A stretch of 64,000 nt of DNA from Urophycis tenuis (GCA_036785325.1 JAXIVH010000098.1:320001-384000); one strand, 5' to 3'. Shown: positions 1 to 29,650, numbered from the stretch's first letter. Program-made: numbers and translations. The notes: generated by a model not told the origin, from the letters alone.

Positions 1-12
1 GTGTATTTCCAG

Positions 13-18010
<17,998 letters not shown>

Positions 18011-20340
18011 TCCCTGTGGTTGACAGATCGATGAACACAGTCGTACTGGGGAGATGCCTGACTCCACACTGGTCCTTGGCCCCTTCCCACCTGTGATCAG
18101 ATCAGATGGACTGTGGACCTGGTGGAATAGGAAATTAGACTTCTGATTAGAGATGGGGTTCCAGCAGTTCAACCACATGATCTCCAGCTGCACCAAGCCA
18201 ACATGTGGCCTGGAATCAGACACCTCACCTGCCTGAGAGAGGGAACCTACACGTCGATCTCTTCCTCTTTCTCTTGTTCACTAATTCAAAGTCCTGTTCG
18301 CCCAATAAAACCGATGACCTATTGTTCACCTAAGCCAATCAAAGCCCTGGAGAAGAGTTCTCAGCCAACTAATGGATGGATGTCCTTGTCTACTGCTGCT
18401 TGCTGTTTTCAAATTGAACTCATTTTATAGTAAAGCAAACAAAAAAACGTTTTAAAAAAATAAAGATGAAGAATGAATTAATTTATTTTGCAAGACATCG
18501 GAATTGATCAAAAAAGCCACATGATTGAGCCTTGATGCTACTGCACACAGTAGCAGAGCTTTCACAGGAAAGCGACGTGAGCTAGTGGTAGCCAAGCAAA
18601 GACTCCCTTTAACCTCTGACTGCTAAGGGGAGGGAAAGAGAGGTGTTATCTCTTTGGTTTTGTTCCTCTTTCACACTCAATCTGACTTTTAGAAAAAGCA
18701 TCCCTTTGTTATATAAACTGTATAGAAAGGAAAATACTGTCCATAGATTTTCAATTATTTGTTTTCAAACAAAAAAAGCGTTGTTAATTAATGTTCGCTA
18801 ATTGAAGGTTGTTGTTGAGATCCAGAGCATCCTTATATGACCTAGTATGCCGGCCTGTCAGCCAGTCTCTTTGCTGTCAGTGCTTCTTGTATATACCCTA
18901 TCTACAATAACAATGACGACCACATTGCACGTAAAACCGCGCTGCACTGTCTGACCTCTGAGACGATAAAGACTAGATTTAAAAGGATCATCGTTGGGCT
19001 TTTCCTAGAACAAAAGTTGTGTTGTGCACATAAACAGATGTTTAAGCCTTACTTTGTATATAGACTTTGAAACGCCTTCAGAGTCTCCCTTCAAACTCAA
19101 AATTGATGCCCGCTTTGGCCATCGTGACAAAAATGACTCTTTGGCAGACCTAAAAATGTAAGATTGTGATTGTGTATCAGAGCCTTCGCAGGAGGGATAA
19201 CCAATCAGAGAAGCAGATGAATGCAAAGGGGGGAGGGGAATTGCATCGAGGAGGAGATTACTGTAAATGCACTCATGTTATGTTTCTTATGTGCAATGTT
19301 GCAGCTTTAACATTTTATGCAACTATTTATGAAGACATCTTGTTGTATCTGTAATAAATGTAGAGAAAACCATGTACTTGGTACTGCAAGTGATGCTGGT
19401 AGTGGTGTTTATTTAATCCGTGACTGCCAAGTATTATCAGTTACGTGTCAATTTTACAAGGTCTTATTTCTTTTCATTATGTTTTAAACAACATAATTAC
19501 ATGTTTTGTACTGTAGGCTTTGTATTTAGGTATTGGTTCACCAAAGTTGCCATAGCTTTACAATTCATAGTATTTTAGAACATGTAATTGTTGTAACATT
19601 TTACTTAAGTTAGGTGTACAAAATTAAGACTAGCACAATAGATGGTCGTTGGACAAATAAACAACTCAAATTCATATCAAAGCACTAAACACTTTTGGTT
19701 TTCACTTCAATATACATTTACTTAGCATTGTGACTTACTTCTAGATTTCAGTCAATAATTGTACAGTTTTGTACAATAATTACGAATGTGCCATCATTAT
19801 TTTTCTTTCCGCCAGATTCCTGTTATTTAAAATCCCAGTTTTCTAAAACCTTGCATCCCAAAGGAAGGGCTAAACTGTTTTTGCTGTTCTCTTGAGGTTG
19901 TTGCAGTGATTACAAATCATGAAACGGTGTTTGTATTGATTCATGCAAGCATTATGAAGCCATCCCGAAGTGTTCCTATTCATTGACATACTCTAGCTAG
20001 TCAAATATAACCGGTCTGCGCTTTCACACTGCTTTGGTCTTTTTGGTCCCACACACACCTTACACAACTCCCTATTTATTCTATGTAATAAAAAAGCTAA
20101 GGCTTTTCAAAAGCAAATAGCTGGACTACTTTTGAAAACGTTTGTTTTCAGTTGAACTTTCTTTACAAATTCTGCTGGTTCTGAGCTCAGTTTGTCAAGT
20201 TTTTCAAGTTATCTTTACAAGTATATTTCTGTGTACATAGCCTCCCTACATATTTTTTCTGTAATTATTTTTTACCGAAAAATGGTCCTTTATTTGAGAG
20301 AGAGAGAGTGAAAGACATTCAACGCATATACAAACTTAAA
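18011..20340 (+). other. trio 3' UTR and downstream flank
   Basis: No coding sequence follows the trio stop. AATAAA polyadenylation signals on the + strand lie at 18459-18464 and 19353-19358; either could end the transcript, and the second gives a UTR of about 1.4 kb. Only short shadow reading frames are seen. The stretch ends at a LINE insertion (20349). Confidence 0.6.
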
Positions 20341-20348
20341 AAGAACAT

Positions 20349-20393
20349 GGAACATGGCCCATTCGGACATTGAGTCCGAATGGGCCATGTTCC
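20349..20393. repeat. perfect 20-bp inverted repeat with 5-nt loop at a LINE 5' end
   Basis: The arms 20349-20368 and 20374-20393 are exact complements (GGAACATGGCCCATTCGGAC and its reverse complement) around the loop ATTGA. The right arm is the first part of the LINE reading frame. Confidence 0.95.
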
Positions 20394-21958
20394 GCGCCTC
20401 CATTGTTGGGGCGGCCGACCAGAGCTGTGGCCGCAAGGTGGTCGGTGCCTGCCGTGGCGGCAATTCCCGAACTCGCTGGTGGACACCGGCGGTGAGGGAT
20501 GCCGTCGGACTGAAGAAGGAGTCCTATAGGACTTTTTTGGCCTGTGGGACTCCGGAGGCAGTAGGCAGGTACCGGCAGGCCAAGCGGAGCGCAGCTGTGG
20601 CGGTTGCTGAAGCAAAAACCCGGACATGGGAGGAGTTCGGTGAGGCCATGGAGAACGACTTCCGGGCGGCTTCGAAGAGGTTCTGGACCACCATCCGGCG
20701 TCTCAGGAGGGGGAAGCAGTGCATTGTCAACACTGTATGGTGGTGACGGTGCGCTGCTGACCTCGACTCGGGACGTTGTGGATCGGTGGAAGGAATACTT
20801 CGAAGACCTCCTCAACCCCACCGACACGCCTTCCGGTAAGGAGGCAGGGCCTGGGGACTCGGGTGTGGGCTCCCCTATCTCTGGGGCTAAAGTTGCCGAG
20901 GTGGTCAAAAAGCTCCTCGGTGGCAGGGCCCCGGGGGTGGATGAGGTCCGCCCGGAGTCCCTTAAAGCCCTGGATGTTGTGGGCTGTCTTGGTTGACATG
21001 ACTGCAGCATCGCGTGGACATCGGGGGCAGTGCCCCTGGATTGGCAGACTGGGGTGGTGGTCCCTCTTTTTAAGAAGGGGGACCGGAGGGTGTGTTCCAA
21101 CTATAGGGGGATCACATTCCTCAGCCTTCCTGGTAAGGTCTATTTAGGGGTGCTGGAGAGGAGGGTCCGTCGGATAGTCGAACCCCGGATTCAGGAGGAG
21201 CAATGTGGTTTTCGTCCGGGCCGTGGAACAGTGGACCAGCTCTACACCCTCTGCAGGATCCTTGAGGGTGCATGGGAGTTTGCCCAACCAGTCCACATGT
21301 GCTTTGTGGACTTGGAGAAGGCATTCGACCATGTCCCTCGGGGAGTCCTGTGGGGGGTTCTCCGGGAGTATGGGCTAATACGGGCTGTCCGTTCCCTGTA
21401 TGACCGGTGTCACAGCTTGGTCCGCATTGCCGGCAAAAAGTCGGACTTGTTTCCAGTGAGGGTTGGACTCCGCCAGGGCTGTCCTTTGTCACCGATCCTG
21501 TTCATAATTTTTATGGACGGGATTTCTAGGCACAGCCAGGGCGTTGAGGGGGTCTGGTTTGGTGACCTCAGGATTGGGTCTCTGCTTTTTGCGGATGATT
21601 TGGTCCTGTTGGCTTCATCAGACCATGACCTCCAACTCTCGCTGGACCGCTGGCCGAGTGCGAAGCGGCCGGGATGAGAATCAGCACCTCCAAATCCGAG
21701 TCCATGGTCCTCAACCGGAAAAGGGTGGAGTGCACTCTCCGGGTCGGGGATGAGATCCTGCCCCAAGTGGAGGAGTTCAAGTACCTCGGGGTCTTGTTCA
21801 TGAGTGAGGGGAGGATGGAGCGGGAGATCGACAAGCGGATTGGTGCGGCGTCTGCAGTAATGCGGACTCTGCGCGGATCCGTTGTGATGAAGAGGGAGCT
21901 GAGCCTAAAGGCAAAGCTCTCGATTTACCAGTCGATCTACGCTCAGCACTTTATTGTT
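20374..21958 (+). mobile_element. non-LTR retrotransposon ORF2 fragment (RTE/I-like, clade not assigned)
   Basis: Translations in shifted frames give RRYRQAKRSAAVAVAEAK-like linker, VPLDWQTGVVVPLFKKGDRR, GITFLSLPGKVY, EEQCGFRPGRGTVDQLYTL, MCFVDLEKAFDHVPRG, GLRQGCPLSPILFIIFMDGI and LLFADDLVLLAS, the seven-motif core of a LINE reverse transcriptase with FADD. It then runs through EEFKYLGVLFMSEGRMEREI. The copy is cut at both ends: there is no endonuclease domain and it stops at about 21958. It has frameshifts near 20742 and 21655 and stop codons. Confidence 0.88.
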
Positions 21959-22154
21959 TGACTGGGCAGGTTAGTTGTGTGTTGTGTGACAAAAGATTGT
22001 CAGAGAAACTTCAGATGAACCCAGAGCTGACGCAGACAGTTGACTCAGACGTTTCATACGTTTCATTTAGACGTTTAATTTGGACTGGCAGCTGTGTTAC
22101 TACAGAGGCAGGATGAGGCCAGCTATATGCATCCAGATCACTCACCGACACAGA

Positions 22155-22997
22155 GAAATAAATTTACATTTTGGGCATTTAGCAGATGCTTTTATCCAAA
22201 GCGACTTACAAAGAGTACATTTGTCATAAGAAGGTGAAACATTTCATTGCCGCTAATACAGTAAGAAAGTCACCAGAACAATTTTCAAGCATTTCAATTG
22301 CTAGGTTAACCATTGCTACTCTACAACATCTCTCACTAAGTGCTAAGACGTACAACAAATAAGAGCATGAGTGTTTTTTGTGTGTGTTTTTTTTAAGGAT
22401 GGAGGATGGATTTGAGGATGGATGTTATGCAGAGTTCTGGTGAACTCTGAACAAGTGGGTCTTGAGTCTCTTCCGGAAGATGGGGAGTGACTCTGCAGTC
22501 CTGACATTGGCAGGGAGCTCGTTCCACCGGTGCCGGTGCCAAAACGGAGAAGAGTTGAGATTTCACCATCCAACCTTTTCCTCCTTTCAGTGACGGAGGT
22601 ACCAGTCGACCAGCTGAGGTAGTTGAGCGGAGTGCTCGAGCAGGGGCATGGTGTTTCACTAATGCTTGGAGGTAGGTTGGGGCAGTTCCACTCACAGCTT
22701 TGTAGGCCAGTAGCATAGTCTTGAATTTGATGCGAGCCACTACAGGGATTCAGTGGAGGTCATGGAAGAGGGGGTCACGTAGGAGAATTTGTGTCGGTTG
22801 AACACGTGAACACGAGGCGTGCTGCAGCATTCTGCATCCACTGCAAAGGTTTAATTGCAGTTGCAGGTAGTCCAGCCAAGAGCGAGTTACAGTAGTCGAG
22901 GCGGGAGATGACAAGTGCTTGGGTCAAGAGCTGTGTCGCTTCCCTCGTGAGGAATGGCCAGATCCTGCGGATGTTGTAGAGAGCAAATCTACAGGAT
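22155..22997 (-). mobile_element. L2-type LINE 3' part
   Basis: The minus strand encodes the C-terminal end of ORF2 (VISRLDYCNSLLAGLPA, IKPLQWMQNAAARLVF, ARIKFKTMLLAYKAVSGTAP and STTSAGRLVPPSLK) with frameshifts. It is followed at the low-coordinate side by a 3' UTR and the AGCGTCTGCTAAATGCCC-type tail. A fragment in opposite orientation abuts it at a palindrome (22998-23017). Confidence 0.8.
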
Positions 22998-23017
22998 CAG
23001 GTCACTGCAGTGACCTG
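22998..23017. repeat. perfect 20-bp palindrome between two inverted LINE fragments
   Basis: CAGGTCACTGCAGTGACCTG is its own reverse complement with no loop. It lies exactly between the minus-strand LINE 3' part and the plus-strand LINE fragment. Confidence 0.93.
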
Positions 23018-23513
23018 CAGTGAATTGTATGCAAAAATACTGTCATCACCCGCCGTAACCTGAAAACCCTCTCTTCCTTTACCCTCTCCTCTGCTGTTCT
23101 CTCATCACTTCCCCCCCCAGAACAATTCTCACTACTCTCCACTGAGGAAGCCTCCTCTACCCTGCTATCTTCCCTCTCATTCTCTTTGGACTCCCTCTGT
23201 CCCCTCACATCCAGACCATCTTCTCCTCCTCCTTGGCTGTCTGAATCTCTGCGGGCTCATAGAACAGAGCTACGGGCAGCTGAGAGGAAATGGAAGAAAT
23301 CAAACTGTGCTGACAATCTCTCCAACTACCTTCACCTCCTCTCAGACTTCACCTCCACTGTGTCAGCAACCAAATCTACATTCTTCCGGAACAAGATCAA
23401 CTCCTCTGCCTCCAACCCCAGGAAACTTCCATGTTCCTCATGGTCCTCTCTCTTTAACCCTCCCTCCCCGTCCCCGCCCTCCTCACTCACTGCTGATGAC
23501 TCAAAACAAAAAA
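23018..23513 (+). mobile_element. L2-type LINE fragment upstream of the RT, inverted relative to its neighbour
   Basis: The + strand encodes the linker between endonuclease and RT: WLSESLRAHRTELRAAERKW, NYLHLLSDFTSTVSATKS and NPRKLPCSSWSSLFNPPSP, ending SSLTADD. It has no start and no RT. Together with the adjacent minus-strand part it may be one insertion with an inverted 5' part. Confidence 0.75.
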
Positions 23514-23597
23514 ACTAATATATATGCATACATTGATGTAGATATCTACCAACATCTATCTACCTATATACAGTAGATATAGGTGTGTGTGTGTGTG

Positions 23598-23776
23598 TAC
23601 TGTGCAAAAGTTTTAGGCAGTTGTGAAAAAATGCTGTAAACTAAGATTGCTTTCACAAATATGCAAAGTGAATGAACAGAAGAGTAACCTAAATCATATC
23701 AATATCTGACTGGTGTGACCACCTTTTGCCTTCAAAACAGCATTTTTTCATACCTGCCTAAAACTTTTGCACAGTA
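23598..23776. mobile_element. 175-bp MITE with 39-bp terminal inverted repeats and TA target duplication (Tc1/mariner type)
   Basis: The element 23600-23774 begins CTGTGCAAAAGTTTTAGGCA and ends in the inverted form. The ends stay complementary over about 39 bp with two or three mismatches (GTTGTG against GGTATG) and are flanked by TA on both sides. No coding. TA duplication and CTGTGCAAAA ends point to a non-autonomous Tc1/mariner derivative. Confidence 0.85.
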
Positions 23777-25020
23777 GGCCTATATATATTTATGTAGGTG
23801 CAACCCAACGTTATGCGCGTGACGGCAGCGAAAGGACAGGTGCCAAATTAAACTCGCACTGGGAAAAAGGCAAAAAGTGCTGGGCTGAATGTGGCACGAA
23901 GAAACCTGCTTGAAAACGCCAAGAAATCGTGCAGAATACTAGAGCATCTACAAACGTTGGAGAGGCAGCCAGTCAGACACATCAAAACCACTGAACAGAG
24001 CAGGCCAGCCCTGTTGCCAAGGTGAGCCAACAGACAAAATGGCGGCCCCTGTGTTGTCCATGAGGGAGAAACTCAGCTCACAAAACAAATGAACCCATAA
24101 GGTTGGGCCAGTGGTGAGCCACTTGGAATGTGAATGTGGGGAGAGTCCGATCTGAGAGTGTCCACAGCTGTACAGATCCTCAGCATTGGCAATGAGCATC
24201 CGGAGTGGAAAGAGCCACCAGACCGTGTATCCAGCAGTAGTGGAAGGCACCAAAGAAGAAAGAAAAGCCCCAAAGAATGACGCTACCACGACCATGCTTC
24301 ATCGTGGGTATGGTGTTCTTTTGATGAAGTGCAGGGTTGTTTTTGCCATAAACATACAGAACCTTTTGGAATTTTAAATGTATGAATTATAAATGATGAA
24401 TTATTAAATGTATAAATGAGTGAAAATGTAGTAGGCTGTATTTTTGTAGTAGCCTAAAATTTAAGTAGGCCGAGGACTGTATTTTGGGCGTGGCAATAAA
24501 AAAAAACGTGTCTGTCCAAATTATTTACATTTAGCAGACGCTTTTTACGTTTTTAAGTAACAAAGCGAGTTATGAAATGTGTTTGTCACCACTTGCATGG
24601 ACATCAATTCAAGATGGTCAATCAATGAACGGCATGTGCCATTAGTTGACTTAAAACCTTAACCTTAGCCACCATTAGGGTCCTAAAAAAAGGTTACCAT
24701 GACATTTAGGTACATGGAAACCTATTTTTTCCTGCTAGATTAAGGGGCATTTTGGTTTAGTTTATTTTCAAAATCTTGCTGTCTTCTGTGCTTTACAACG
24801 CTAAAATCTTACCTGCAGCCACTGTAAAGTGTTGCCAACAAGTGACTATGTTTATGACTTGCCAGTAAATTAAAATCTTTCCAATAAGCAACCTTAAATT
24901 TGGCAACAAAGCCTAATCTAATCCAATTCATAAAAATAAAGAGCATCTGGTTTCTTGCTGGTGTAACAAAAAGTACAAAATCAGGGTGACAAAAATGTAC
25001 AATAACAGGGTGAATTAAAT
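23777..25020. other. intergenic between trio and gnmt, with a short L2 tail fragment
   Basis: No gene is recognised. An L2-type tail remnant (ACATTTAGCAGACGC) lies at 24524-24546. The remainder is AT-rich with short unrelated open frames. Confidence 0.5.
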
Positions 25021-25022
25021 GT

Positions 25023-25028
25023 TTTATT
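25023..25028 (-). promoter_or_regulatory. candidate gnmt polyadenylation signal (AATAAA on minus strand)
   Basis: TTTATT on the + strand, 201 bp beyond the gnmt stop codon, reads AATAAA on the minus strand. It would give a short 3' UTR. Other A-rich hexamers occur nearby. Confidence 0.45.
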
Positions 25029-25228
25029 TGATGCTTACCACACAAACATTAAGCATACATTCAGATGCATGCACGTTATTTTTTAGGTAGTTTTTAGGTT
25101 TTTTAAGTAGTAACCTTAGCATGGAGAAGTATTAATCTAACCTCATAGTAGCCTAACATTTTTAACAGAATGTATTCATTGGGAACACAAATAAAATGTT
25201 TAGAGAGGATGGTGATATGATGTGGCTG

Positions 25229-28200
25229 TTACACTTTCTTCTTGCAGACATGAATAAAGTAACACGGGGCTTCGGTTTGTCCAGGGGTGTAAGTCTTGAA
25301 ATCTCCATAAACACTATGCTCCATTTTTCCATGGAAGCCTTCCATCAGGAGAGACTTAAAGCTCTCCAGACGGTGAGGGTAGTAGGATAAGCGGAATTTA
25401 CTGCAGAAGGAACACACACATGCACAAATTGAATTAAGCAGATAGAATTGACTATATAAATAATAATGTACTACTATGCTGCTGATATGAATTACAAATA
25501 TCACAGCAAAACAGGCACACTTTGATTTACCTGACTTCTGGTGGATTCTGAGCTTGGTCTTGTGGGACTTGAATTGTATAGTCCAAGGTAATCATATGTG
25601 GCTTGTTCTCAACCCAGAGAACGGAGGTGGAGATGTCCTGAGTCAGATCACTCTTCAAAACAACACACAAAACAAGCACATTAAATACATTTAGCACATT
25701 AAATATTCAACATACATCTAAGAAAGATAATGTCAATGCTTCCATCGCCCTTGTGATGCCCAGAAACAATGACCTGCTACCTGCTGACCCTGAAAAAAGG
25801 GAATAATCATAGTTATCGTCAACGGTCAATGTCCATGAGCGGATTCCACCAGATCTGGTGGAATCTGACCATTGTCTCCCATTCCCATGTTGTACATTAA
25901 CAAATTTTGTATAAGTCGCTATTTTTCCTTCATGCATAATGGAGTCCAACATCATACACATATGTATATAAATGTATACATTTTAATTTAATAACCAGCA
26001 AAGTAAACATATTTATAAAGATAGCTTGATCAGTTTGGATTGATAAAATAACTACAGTACAGTATATATACATATATCAAAGTCAGCATACTATAAATAA
26101 ACAATTTACCTTCTAACCTTTTAACATGAGCTTCACATAAAAATTAAGCTATTATGTGGTTGCTATAGACATCCCAGCCAAGACTAGCCCACCAGGCATG
26201 CAGGAAAGTCAGGACAAGCTCAAGTCAAAGCAGTACATTGCAGCACAGACTGGCCCAAACCAGGCCTGCTCAAGTCAAGCAGTACATTGCAGCACAGACC
26301 AGCCCAAACCAGATGGCAGGACAGTCAAGACCAGCCTTGCCTAGCTAGCGCTCTCTCTCACTCACTCACTCACTCACTCACCTTGTAATAGATGTTCTTG
26401 CCCTGTGGTGCTCGGCCAGTTTCCAGGATGTAGTCATAGTTACGGTGGTCAATGATAAGGATACCACCTGGTTTGACCATTGTAGCAATGTTCTGAAGTG
26501 CCAGTTTTTGGTCACTTTGATCCCCTGGAAGCGTTTACATGAAATTGTCTTTAAATTAATTATTTTAGTTAATTGTATTTATTTTACAGTTAGAATTGCA
26601 ATAGATTCTCTCTCAAACACATTCACACTAAAAATCAAAACAGACCTTTGAAATCTGGTAAATGTGCAAAAGAGTTTCCAAGACAGATAACCGCATCAAA
26701 TCCATTCCCTGGTTTTTGAATGTCTTCTGGTAAAGTCAGCCAGTTGGACTCCTCAATCACTTAGTGCAGAACCAGAAAGGCAGACTTCAACTATAATATA
26801 TAACATTATATGTGACTTTTTTTTAAATCTTTTTTTATAAGAATACATAGATTGAACTTCATTGATCATAAATAAATGGTGTTTTAACAGGCATTGAAAT
26901 TCCATACCCCACTGGTCATAGGCTGGCTCTTTTCTCCTCTCCCATCTTGATTTCAATGCGTACTTGAGCATTTTATCACTGGCATCCACACTCACCATCT
27001 TGAATCCCTCCTCCAACAACATGATAGAATCAACTCTACAAGACAAAAACAATGTGTATTAATTCTGCTTGCTATGCTGTTCTACCTTTCATAGTTGATT
27101 GTTGCACACATTCAACAGATGTTGGCTTCTTAATAGGAAACAATAGAGAATTTACATCTTATCTTGTTTAACCCCAATGGGTTACACAACCTACAGGCTT
27201 TGACCTTGTGACAGAACAGGTAAAAACCAGCCACACTACTTCGGTTTCTAATGATGACACACTACCTTTACCGATGTTGCAATAGAACATTTGTTAAACA
27301 AACGGCATGCTTATCTTAACTACAAATTAAACAAACAGGTTACGAAACACTGTCCCAAGTACTGCATGGAGGAAAATAATTAGCTATCAACAAAGGCAAA
27401 AAATCAGTTGCGAAATAACAGCTTATACATGTAAACAACACTGAGCATCGCTCTAACTGTAGAACTGACGTTGAACTATCATTGTGAATACACCATCCCC
27501 AGTTACGCCCGGGCACGGCCCAGAAACTGGTTTGGTCATTTTAACTGCTAGTGTCAACTATCTACTAGGATGTGGACTCAATGGTTTGTTTCACAGCGTA
27601 TCAACAAAGCATCGGTGTATTATTCTCAAGGACACGTGCTTGAGTACAAAGTACCACGGTGAACGTGGTACATTATCGTGATGGATAGCATCGTCGGAGT
27701 TATCCATATACGTTGTTTTTTGTTTTCTGAAGGCATTGAACCAATCAAATACGTTTTGACAGAAAGTAGATTTTACGTAGATTAAACGCATTTTTGTCAA
27801 ACCAAGGCGACACACGTGTATTACATTACAAGGGGAATAACCCAAACTGTCCGTACAGGTGCAATATTGATGACTTCATCGCTATCAAATACAATCATAT
27901 ATAGGCCTATACAACCTCATCATCTCAGTATCTCTGAGAGTATATATCTGAGTATATCTGTGCTCATCTCAGTATATCCGACTGGGCACTCCGGGAAGAG
28001 AATAGTGACTGAGAGATTAATGCGAATGTCTTCTTTTTCACATGCGGTTACGGGGCTATATGATACTACGATGATCAGCATTCGTAAACCTATTTGAGCA
28101 AACCACATGTAGCCCAGGCGGTGAGATCGACTCACCGCCTGGGATTCGTGAAACATGCTTACCCCTATACAACGTTATCGGTGTCATTTTAAAAGCCTAA

Positions 28201-28415
28201 CCTTACCCTGTTCCACATGCGACGTCCAGTACATTCTGCACACCCTCTTTTTTCAGCAAAGACACCACCCAAGTTTTATACTCTTGCGTTCTACTCTGCG
28301 TGTCTCCGATGTATAGTTGCCAGACTTTAGCAGCCTTGCCGTCAGCATATTGATCTGGAAGACCCTCCGCTGCAACGCCGAGAGAGCGAGTCCTAAAAAC
28401 ACCGTCGACCGACAT
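25229..28415 (-). CDS. gnmt: glycine N-methyltransferase, complete (6 exons, 295 aa)
   Basis: GNMT is a cytosolic enzyme, abundant in liver, that transfers the methyl group of S-adenosylmethionine to glycine to give sarcosine and controls the SAM/SAH ratio. Exons on the minus strand: 28207-28415, 26908-27035, 26646-26759, 26382-26524, 25531-25652, 25229-25400. All are GT-AG, in phase, 888 nt including TAA, 295 aa, the human length. Seen: N-terminal RTRSLGVAAEGLPDQYADGK, SAM motif I DVACGTGVDS, SVDASDKMLKYALK, AVICLGNSFAHLPDF, GGILIIDHRNYDYIL, GKNIYYK and the C-terminal KFRLSYYPHRLESFK to CYFIHVCKKKV. The start at 28415 gives an N-terminus matching the family. A palindrome lies in intron 1 near exon 1, and the donor of exon 4 sits in a (GTGA)n tract. 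Confidence 0.96.
26219..26312. repeat. two-copy direct repeat in gnmt intron 4
   Basis: CTCAAGTCAAAGCAGTACAT followed by TGCAGCACAGACTGGCCCAA (26219-26267) is repeated with small changes at 26269-26312. The flanking sequence (about 26165-26220 and 26313-26345) has further related CCAGCCAAGACTAGCC-like pieces. Confidence 0.85.
26357..26380. repeat. (CTCA)n tract containing a gnmt splice donor
   Basis: On the minus strand this reads GTGAGTGAGTGAG directly after the last codon of gnmt exon 4 (AAG), so the 5' splice site GTGAGT is the first unit of a tetranucleotide microsatellite and is followed by several identical candidate donors. Confidence 0.9.
28113..28143. repeat. 31-bp perfect palindrome in gnmt intron 1
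   Basis: Arms of 13 bp (CCCAGGCGGTGAG and its complement) surround the loop ATCGA. It lies 64 bp downstream, in gene direction, of the exon 1 donor of gnmt. Confidence 0.93.
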
Positions 28416-28774
28416 TGTGATGAGGTTGCAAACTGGTAAGCCTGCTCCAGAAGTTTCTTATTTGATTGCTTGACGGAATGGAAGTCTTGTCTAGCTTTTC
28501 GGTATGACTGTTTAACCCCACTGTTATTCATAGCATCAACTAACTTTAACCCAATGACACTCACCTATGTTATTACGCCTACTTTTCCATTGGAGTAATT
28601 GAGAGGTGACGCCCCTTTCGTCACCAAAAGTCCTAACGACGCTCAGCCCCAGTCACAGATATGGGCTGCCTTCCGACAGTCATTATCTCGATCTCCATTG
28701 TATCTGTTGATGCTGAAACTGCTCAACTTGAAGTTCAATCGACGTGGTGACCGATTATCCATAAGGGTATCCTA
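28416..28774. promoter_or_regulatory. gnmt 5' flank / promoter region
   Basis: The sequence immediately upstream of the gnmt start has no other gene. The transcription start is not obvious and no TATA box was assigned. An inverted-repeat element starts at 28775. Confidence 0.35.
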
Positions 28775-29039
28775 AAGGCCAATTTACACCAGAGCCGTTT
28801 TAGAAGCGTTTTTTAGTCGGCCGTCAGACAGCCGTCAGACGGCCGACTGCCGCTGGTGATAGAATTCCATTCAAACCAGTGCACTGATTTACACCGGCAG
28901 CGTTTTACGCCCGTCATTTGACGTGTACGCCTATCTTATTAAATCTTATTAAATGTAGCCAAACAAACGGCGGCGGTGTGAATTGATACGCCAACGTTAC
29001 GCTCACGTTACGCTTTCGCCTGCGGTGTAAATTCCCAGT
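28775..29039. mobile_element. MITE-like element upstream of gnmt
   Basis: The ends are inverted: GGCCAATTTACACC at 28777-28790 against GGTGTAAATTCCCA at 29024-29037 (10 bp perfect core). The interior is GC-rich with repeated GCCGTCAGAC units and ACGTTACGCT motifs. No coding. The superfamily is uncertain, possibly PIF/Harbinger-like. Confidence 0.45.
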
Positions 29040-29099
29040 AACGGGAAGTGTTTATTCGATCTGCGAATGTGCGAGGCTTTTGGGTTGTTGTTTTTTTCC

Positions 29100-29310
<211 letters not shown>

Positions 29311-29650
29311 AAAAACCCTTGTTCTTGTCTTTTTTCCTTTTATATTATTTGTGTCAATTTATTTCACCTTATTGTTGCTGAAGTCTTACAGAGAGTCACA
29401 GGCAGCCGGCCACTTGATGGTGCAAGGGAGCAGCTTTATGCCCTTAGGAAGTGTAAAGCAAAACGTTTGTCACTGTTATTTACATGTGTGCATCGAAATC
29501 TGTGCCTCTTTGACGTCATGACGAATTGACGACGATGGTGTGTCGGTGTGTAGAGCGCTGGTCAGCGGTTGATGAGTCCGCGTAAGAGAGACGGTTTCAG
29601 GGTCAGGGCCGGATAAACAAATCATAGGCCTCTGGCCACAAATGTCTGAT

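Noticed and set aside
28253..28564. 103-codon minus-strand frame overlapping gnmt exon 1
   Set aside because: Out of frame with the well-supported gnmt start and without family resemblance.
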